From assembly GCA_018968995.1 (NCBI GenBank), contig JAGWZD010000083.1, positions 1 to 7,971 of the forward strand: a stretch of 7,971 nt of DNA, in the 5' to 3' direction. How positions within the stretch are numbered: the first letter of the stretch is position 1; every line of letters starts with the position of its first letter. Source of the stretch: Bdellovibrionales bacterium (GTDB lineage Bacteria; Bdellovibrionota; UBA1018). Below the pieces are notes generated by a model. It was not told where the DNA came from and searched no databases. It saw only the letters and a program-made list of their open reading frames with translations. Positions 3,693 through 7,971 of the stretch are shown here, piece after piece. The translations under genes and the position numbers were made by a program.

Positions 3693-6659
3693 TTATTGGA
3701 AAATCTCGATCGATTTAACTTTGATTTCAGGAAAACCTGCTTGTGCGAGTAATTGTTGAACCCTTTTTATTTGATTAGTTGGTACAAAAATAACTCTGAT
3801 CTCTTTTGGGGTTATAGCACCTTTAATGGCAATCTCACTTAAGTGAGGTGCACCAATCTTAAACTCTCGATCTGGAGAAGGTTCGAAACCATAAACAACT
3901 GGAAAATTATCTAAAACAAGTTTTTGATCATTGTTATTCAATTTTTTCCAATATTCTAGTCGCAACTTTTCGGTTTCAATTCGGTTTTTATCCATCTTCC
4001 ATATTTGGGCCGCTGCAGGATCATCCGGCATATCTCGGGAACCATAACGCTCGGATGATAATAGAATACTTTTAGATTTTTCTGGTGACCAAAATGATGA
4101 AGATGAATTTAGTCCGCCATTAAACGCGTATGTCTTTATTGCCTCAAAATTGGTTATTAAACTTGTCGAAACGTGATTTTGGCTGATTCCCTTTCGCCCC
4201 ATTACGATCTCACCTGTGAACGGAATAATGCCATTCGCTTCTAATTCACCTAGCGGAATAATGTGTCCAATCTTGGGTGAATTTTTTGTAAATGCTAATA
4301 GTGAACCAGAGCTTGAGCCGTGAGCGAGTATTGAAGAGCCCCATTTGCTTGCGTTCTCATACCCGTAAACCCTAACAAAGTCGGCCAAAAAGTCGTTTGC
4401 TTTCAAACAATCATCGTCAAGAATATTGAAACGAATACAGCCTTTATTTTTAAATAGTAAGTTTTCACGGTCAACTTGGATCGGTTGTTGTTTTTTTCTA
4501 AAAATGTTGCGATTATTCGAGGCAAATTCATAGTCAATTTTAATTTTGGTTCCCTCTTCATAGATTTTTTTACTTAAAATATGTCTTATTACTTTTTCTT
4601 GTGCAATATCTGCCAAATACAGTTCTCGGCTTAGGTGTCGCTTTTCAAGACTTTTTTTCTCGCGAGCGGTCAGTTTTCCAGATTTTTCTTTTTCGTATAA
4701 ATCAGCGAGCGCATCACGTCGACCGGCGAGTAGGGTTAAAAAATTGTTACCATGATTTTTGATATCCTGATCAGACAATTTCAAAAAATCATCCGCCAAG
4801 TCATACACAGTTTTGCCAGATGCACCCTTTTTTGGTTTGTTCCAACCCATTTTATTTGTGAGGTTTCCAAAAGATCCCCCAAAAGCCCGCATGCCCGCCA
4901 TCTGAAGAATTCCTTCGGGCGATGGATCTATTGCAAGTTCACTGTAATCAATGCTGTCTTCGATTTTACTGTAAAGATTCGCATTCTTGAGTTGTTGAAC
5001 AGCGCGAACACCCGTGAAACCCTGTTTTGCTGCGTTTTGCTGAAGGTAAAATGTGCGTCCAGCAAGACCCGCAGAAGCCAAAGACACAACAGTTCCGACT
5101 GCGGCATTTTGGAAGACCTCTTCTTGATCTTGTATTTTTGTGGCAACGGTTTGTTTCGCCTCATTCGCTTGATCAATAACCCCTTTCACCTGCTCTTGGT
5201 TTAGGTCTTGGGCCGCAATGGTGATTTGTTTATTGTCGGCGATCGGCTTGGCTTTAGTGGCATTGTTTTCAATGCTCATGTACCCAACGTGACCCCCCGC
5301 AACCGATAGCACCACACCCGAGGTACCGCCAATAATAAGCGGTAGCGCTGCGAGTGAGGTTCCACCAGTAAAAGGCGCCAAAAGAACAGCTCCTGCACCT
5401 ACCACGATTCCCGCGACCATCATCACGTTGCTGACTTTTTCATTCCAAGCATCGGCATTTGCACTATGGGTTAAGGCATGACAAACCTTCGCTCGAAGAT
5501 CAGGCCGATCTAATATTTGCGATACGGCTTTCTTGTCGGGTTGAACTTGAAGTTCTGCTGCGATTTTTTTTTTGACCTCGTCTGGATTCAGATTGTATTT
5601 GCCTCGATTAAATCGATAGGGCAGGTTCTGAACTAACGTCTGGCTAAGCTCGGTTTGAATTTCCGCGAGTCCTTTTTTGATCACCTCAGGCGAAAAAATA
5701 TTTTGATTCGACCGCTTCTTTTCTTGCACAATTTGCATGACGTTCCGGCAAATATCATTAGCATTATCGCTATAAACTCTTAAATCTTTTAATCGAAGCG
5801 CCTGCGTAAACGTCCGGCTGGAAAAGAGTCGCCCCAAGGGTCCCTCGATCATTTTTTTTAATTCTTCATTGATCCGATTTGCTTCGGCATTCGATTTTAC
5901 CTTTTCTCGAGCAATCATCTCTTGCTCGAGCCGGGGAGGCAAGCGAGTTGCAGTCGTCGAGGATACTGCGAACTTTTGTCGATTTTCACCGTCCAATGAA
6001 TCTAAATCGCTTTTGTGTTTAAAGACGCCGCAGACCCTTGCGAGTTCTTCCGCTTGTCGATTGAGCGTATGGGTAGCCCCCAAATATTCCGAAGGCATCA
6101 AGGGCTTTATTTGGTTGGCTTTAAATTTAGACAAAGCGTCTTTGATGATTCGTTCAACGACCTGTTTACCAAAATTATCGGTAGTGCAAAGATCATAGGA
6201 TTGGCTGCCAATCTTGGTACGAAATTGCGAACAAAGATTGTTTTTAAGCTTTTGTGCAGCACTTGGGTCACTGGGGTTTACCTGGCCATAAAAAAGCGAA
6301 TACAAAATCTTCGCCTGGATCAACTGTTCGTCTTTCAGTACCATCAGTCGGCGCAGAACTTCTTGGCTCAGATCGGTCTTTTCGGCTCCGGCTGATTTAG
6401 CAGTCACAGCACAAGAAGGACCTTGGCCGCGGTTTAGTTTTTGAAGCTGATCTATTGCTTTGAGTGTTTCGTTCGCATCTTCACTGACCGTTTTGCATTG
6501 GTTCAGCTGGTCCTGGGCCGCGAATAGTTTTTTGAATTCCCGATCGGACTTGATTTCAGCCGGTGATCTCTGGGCCTGTACCTGCAACGGCAGAAAAAGG
6601 GGCAACATACAAAGAGCCCAAAGCTTCCACCAGTGCGAATGAAGCACAAATCCATACAC
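3693..6659 (-). CDS. Large exported protein with hydrophobic centre and ADP-ribosyltransferase-like C-terminus
   Basis: I do not recognise this 988-residue protein as a named family. It begins with a Sec-type signal: basic/aromatic start, hydrophobic core LWALCMLPLFLPLQ (13-26) and an AQA-like cleavage region near 28-31 (QVQAQ). Residues 35-400 are mostly helical and charged with spaced cysteines (54, 83, 143, 158, 210, 304, 393), possibly disulfides in the periplasm. Residues 411-460 form two glycine-rich hydrophobic segments (MVAGIVVGAGAVLLAPF and ALPLIIGGTSGVVLSVAGG), with a third at 518-535. Residues 640-700 are highly charged helices. The last ~210 residues show HGS (780-782), GHIIPLGEL (798-806), VSTS (830-833), TYA (843-845) and SEIAIKGAITPKEI (941-954), the motif order of H-Y-E/R-S-E ADP-ribosyltransferases. 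That assignment is inference. The start is GTG at 6659 without a Shine-Dalgarno; a GTG at 6647 is an alternative that keeps the signal. The C-terminal coding part is AT-rich (30-32% GC near 4441-4560) against 58% near 5281-5340. It stands alone between the integrase and a transposase, as cargo. Confidence 0.8.
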   Translation of the reverse strand: MYGFVLHSHWWKLWALCMLPLFLPLQVQAQRSPAEIKSDREFKKLFAAQDQLNQCKTVSEDANETLKAIDQLQKLNRGQGPSCAVTAKSAGAEKTDLSQEVLRRLMVLKDEQLIQAKILYSLFYGQVNPSDPSAAQKLKNNLCSQFRTKIGSQSYDLCTTDNFGKQVVERIIKDALSKFKANQIKPLMPSEYLGATHTLNRQAEELARVCGVFKHKSDLDSLDGENRQKFAVSSTTATRLPPRLEQEMIAREKVKSNAEANRINEELKKMIEGPLGRLFSSRTFTQALRLKDLRVYSDNANDICRNVMQIVQEKKRSNQNIFSPEVIKKGLAEIQTELSQTLVQNLPYRFNRGKYNLNPDEVKKKIAAELQVQPDKKAVSQILDRPDLRAKVCHALTHSANADAWNEKVSNVMMVAGIVVGAGAVLLAPFTGGTSLAALPLIIGGTSGVVLSVAGGHVGYMSIENNATKAKPIADNKQITIAAQDLNQEQVKGVIDQANEAKQTVATKIQDQEEVFQNAAVGTVVSLASAGLAGRTFYLQQNAAKQGFTGVRAVQQLKNANLYSKIEDSIDYSELAIDPSPEGILQMAGMRAFGGSFGNLTNKMGWNKPKKGASGKTVYDLADDFLKLSDQDIKNHGNNFLTLLAGRRDALADLYEKEKSGKLTAREKKSLEKRHLSRELYLADIAQEKVIRHILSKKIYEEGTKIKIDYEFASNNRNIFRKKQQPIQVDRENLLFKNKGCIRFNILDDDCLKANDFLADFVRVYGYENASKWGSSILAHGSSSGSLLAFTKNSPKIGHIIPLGELEANGIIPFTGEIVMGRKGISQNHVSTSLITNFEAIKTYAFNGGLNSSSSFWSPEKSKSILLSSERYGSRDMPDDPAAAQIWKMDKNRIETEKLRLEYWKKLNNNDQKLVLDNFPVVYGFEPSPDREFKIGAPHLSEIAIKGAITPKEIRVIFVPTNQIKRVQQLLAQAGFPEIKVKSIEIFQ

Positions 6660-6660
6660 G

Positions 6661-6675
6661 TTAACAGTTTAACAG
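6661..6675. repeat. Tandem TTAACAG repeat just upstream of the large gene
   Basis: TTAACAG occurs at 6661-6667 and 6669-6675, occupying the place where a ribosome binding site would be expected for the GTG start at 6659. It may be an operator or chance. The rest of the gap to 6872 holds a small GTCA-GGTG-TGAC inverted repeat (6699-6710) and no clear promoter. Confidence 0.3.
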
Positions 6676-6872
6676 AACGTCTGATAAATAATTAGTGTGT
6701 CAGGTGTGACCCTATTATTGCCGCATTGATTCACGATAAATGCCGGTGAATACAGAGAACCGGGATTTAGATGCAAACTGCCCCAACCCCTGTCTGATAT
6801 TTTCTAGGATGCCCAGGACCCAAAACACGTAAATCCAATCGGTTATGGCCCAGATTTTGTATTTCACCCCTT

Positions 6873-7682
6873 ATGAAATCAAACTGCCCGAACCCTTACT
6901 GCGTTTTACCCCATCCTAGGAGTCCAAAAATCAAATCCATAGTCCGAAATGGAACCGTCTTCAGAAAATCTGATAGCAGGTATATTCAGCGCTATTACTG
7001 CCGGGTGTGCGGTAGCTTTTTTTCAAAAGCGACGTTTGACCCAAGATTTGGGCAAAATAAACGGCGTGTGAATGCGGCCATTGATCGCTATCTTTGTTCG
7101 GGCGTTTCACAACGTAGAGCTGCAAAACTACTGAACATCAATCCGAAAACTGTAGCCGCAAAGCTCCGCTTCTTAGCCACCGAGGCCCGAGCAGAAATGA
7201 ACAAAGATCTAAAAGTTTTTAACAAAAATAAACTAAACAATATCCAATTCGATGACCTAGAAACCAGCGAGCACACGAAGTGTAAGCCCCTGAGTGTGAG
7301 TTTAGCGGTGGCTCCAAAATCATGGAAAATACTTGGTTTTGCAGTGGCCCAAATGCCGGCCAAGGGTCACTTGGTCAAAATCGCAAAACGAAAATACCCT
7401 TACCGCCCCGATCACCGCAACCGAAGTTGGGCCGAGCTCCTTCATGGGCTTAGTCGATATGTGAAACCAACTGCGACATTTCTTTCCGATGAAAATCTCC
7501 ACTACCCAAAGTTCGTGAAACATTACTTTCCCGACGCGAAGCATGAAACGACGCCCGGCGGTCGCGGTGCAATCGTGGGTCAGGGGGAGTTGAAAAAACT
7601 AAGATTTGATCCGTTGTTTTCTCTGAATCACACCTGCGCGATGCTTCGGGCAAATATGAATCGCCTGTTTCGAAAAACCTAG
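6873..7682 (+). CDS. IS1/IS1595-like DDE transposase, truncated by an in-frame TAG
   Basis: 269 residues from ATG 6873. A zinc ribbon CPNPYC ... YYCRVCG (Cys5, 10, 43, 46) opens the protein, followed by an HTH (YLCSGVSQRRAAKLLNINPKTV, about 73-94), as in InsA-type and IS1595-type transposases. The catalytic part has FDDLET (Asp127/Asp128) and SDENLHY (Asp206). The block FDPLFSLNHTCAMLRANMNRL (245-265) aligns with the IS1-family segment that carries the last catalytic Glu, but here Asn252-His253 stand in that position. The frame stops at TAG 7680-7682 right after RLFRKT, where related proteins continue with Trp-Cys; one base change from TGG would explain it. The rest of the C-terminus follows in frame. 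The gene is therefore probably inactive unless the stop is suppressed. No clear Shine-Dalgarno precedes the ATG. Terminal inverted repeats were not found; the right end may be off the window. Confidence 0.75.
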   Translation: MKSNCPNPYCVLPHPRSPKIKSIVRNGTVFRKSDSRYIQRYYCRVCGSFFSKATFDPRFGQNKRRVNAAIDRYLCSGVSQRRAAKLLNINPKTVAAKLRFLATEARAEMNKDLKVFNKNKLNNIQFDDLETSEHTKCKPLSVSLAVAPKSWKILGFAVAQMPAKGHLVKIAKRKYPYRPDHRNRSWAELLHGLSRYVKPTATFLSDENLHYPKFVKHYFPDAKHETTPGGRGAIVGQGELKKLRFDPLFSLNHTCAMLRANMNRLFRKT

Positions 7683-7763
7683 TGCACGACCAAAAAAGCG
7701 CAGGGTTTGAGCGACCATTTATCGATTTATGTCCGCTACCACAACCGTTATTTGACGGAGTTT
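7683..7763 (+). pseudogene. C-terminal remnant of the transposase beyond the TAG stop
   Basis: Same frame as the upstream gene, directly after TAG. It encodes 27 residues beginning CTTKK and including DHLSIYVRYHN, the kind of basic and aromatic tail (TTKK ... HL..Y..YHN) expected at the end of this transposase type. It is disconnected from the body only by the stop codon. Confidence 0.6.
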
Positions 7764-7971
7764 TCAGACGGGGGAGGGGGCAGTTTCAAATCTCCCGTCA
7801 ATTTAACCGTAAATTGTGCCGACTTGAAAGTGGGTGGCACTTACGAGTTCAAAGTCGACATGATGTTTGAGCATAGGAAAATCAAGCGCCCTCTCCTTTT
7901 TAGCAATCCCGAAAACTTCAAAAGTCCCCTCGCTCCGCTCGGGGCTCGAAATGCAAAAAGGGCCTTAGGGG
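7764..7971 (+). other. Open frame continuing to the right edge, no recognisable gene
   Basis: The transposase frame stays free of stops for 69 more codons to the edge (SDGGGGSFKSPVNL ... VGGTYEFKVDMMFEH ...). The alternating polar/hydrophobic part could be beta strands of an interrupted gene, or the frame may be open by chance. A GC-rich inverted repeat CCCC/GGGG (7926-7929, 7941-7944, around TCGCTCCGCTC) resembles the GAGCG-rich words in the linker at 1831-1918. Confidence 0.3.

Noticed and set aside
4752..5204. Plus-strand 150-codon frame opposite the large gene
   Set aside because: Low-complexity, cysteine- and phenylalanine-rich translation typical of an antisense shadow of a real gene.
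6660..6872. Left terminal inverted repeat of the IS
   Set aside because: I compared this gap with 7760-7971 by eye and found only short C- or G-run matches, not a convincing inverted pair.
7682..7870. Plus-strand 62-codon frame starting MHDQKSAGF
   Set aside because: Out of frame with the transposase tail, which explains the same DNA better.
1..7971. CRISPR array
   Set aside because: No regularly spaced repeats of 25-40 bases were seen.

Overview
The window looks like an accessory, mobile region of a Gram-negative bacterium of medium GC content. The organism cannot be named from the sequence. The style of the genes (a large exported protein with a Sec signal, a plasmid-type ParA, a tRNA-targeting integrase and an IS1/IS1595-like transposase) would fit a delta-proteobacterial or Bdellovibrionota-like host, but that is a weak inference.

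Left part (1-1860). A minus-strand pair reads leftwards: parA (481-1314), then a winged-helix replication-initiator-like gene (from 488, running off the left edge). They overlap by 8 bases and the second gene has a strong Shine-Dalgarno, so they are probably translationally coupled. This is a plasmid or integrative-element maintenance module. Upstream of parA are a plus-strand terminator with a possible promoter and then the 3' half of a tRNA-Ala(UGC) gene (1707-1756), whose 5' half is absent.

Middle (1860-3690). A second copy of the tRNA 3' end (1939-1962), again followed by a terminator, lies inside the 3' end of a tyrosine-recombinase gene (1863-3350, minus). The core RKHRHY-type residues are intact. 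The last ~40 codons run through the terminator, the att core and a GC-rich folded linker, so the C-terminus looks created or altered by integration. Two tRNA-3'-end repeats 201 bp apart, with a ParA/Rep module on one side and an integrase on the other, suggest two elements accreted at one tRNA-Ala target.

Right part (3690-7971). A 988-residue exported protein (3693-6659, minus) has a signal peptide, a cysteine-containing helical N-terminal half, glycine-rich hydrophobic segments in the middle and a C-terminal ~210 residues whose motif order (HGS ... STS ... TYA ... SEIAIKG) resembles an ADP-ribosyltransferase fold. The C-terminal coding part is clearly more AT-rich than the middle. This is the best candidate for something undescribed: a secreted toxin or effector carried as island cargo. 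On the plus strand, 6873-7682 encodes a zinc-ribbon/HTH/DDE transposase cut short by an in-frame TAG where a Trp codon is expected. The rest of the transposase continues in the same frame (7683-7763), and that frame stays open to the window end.
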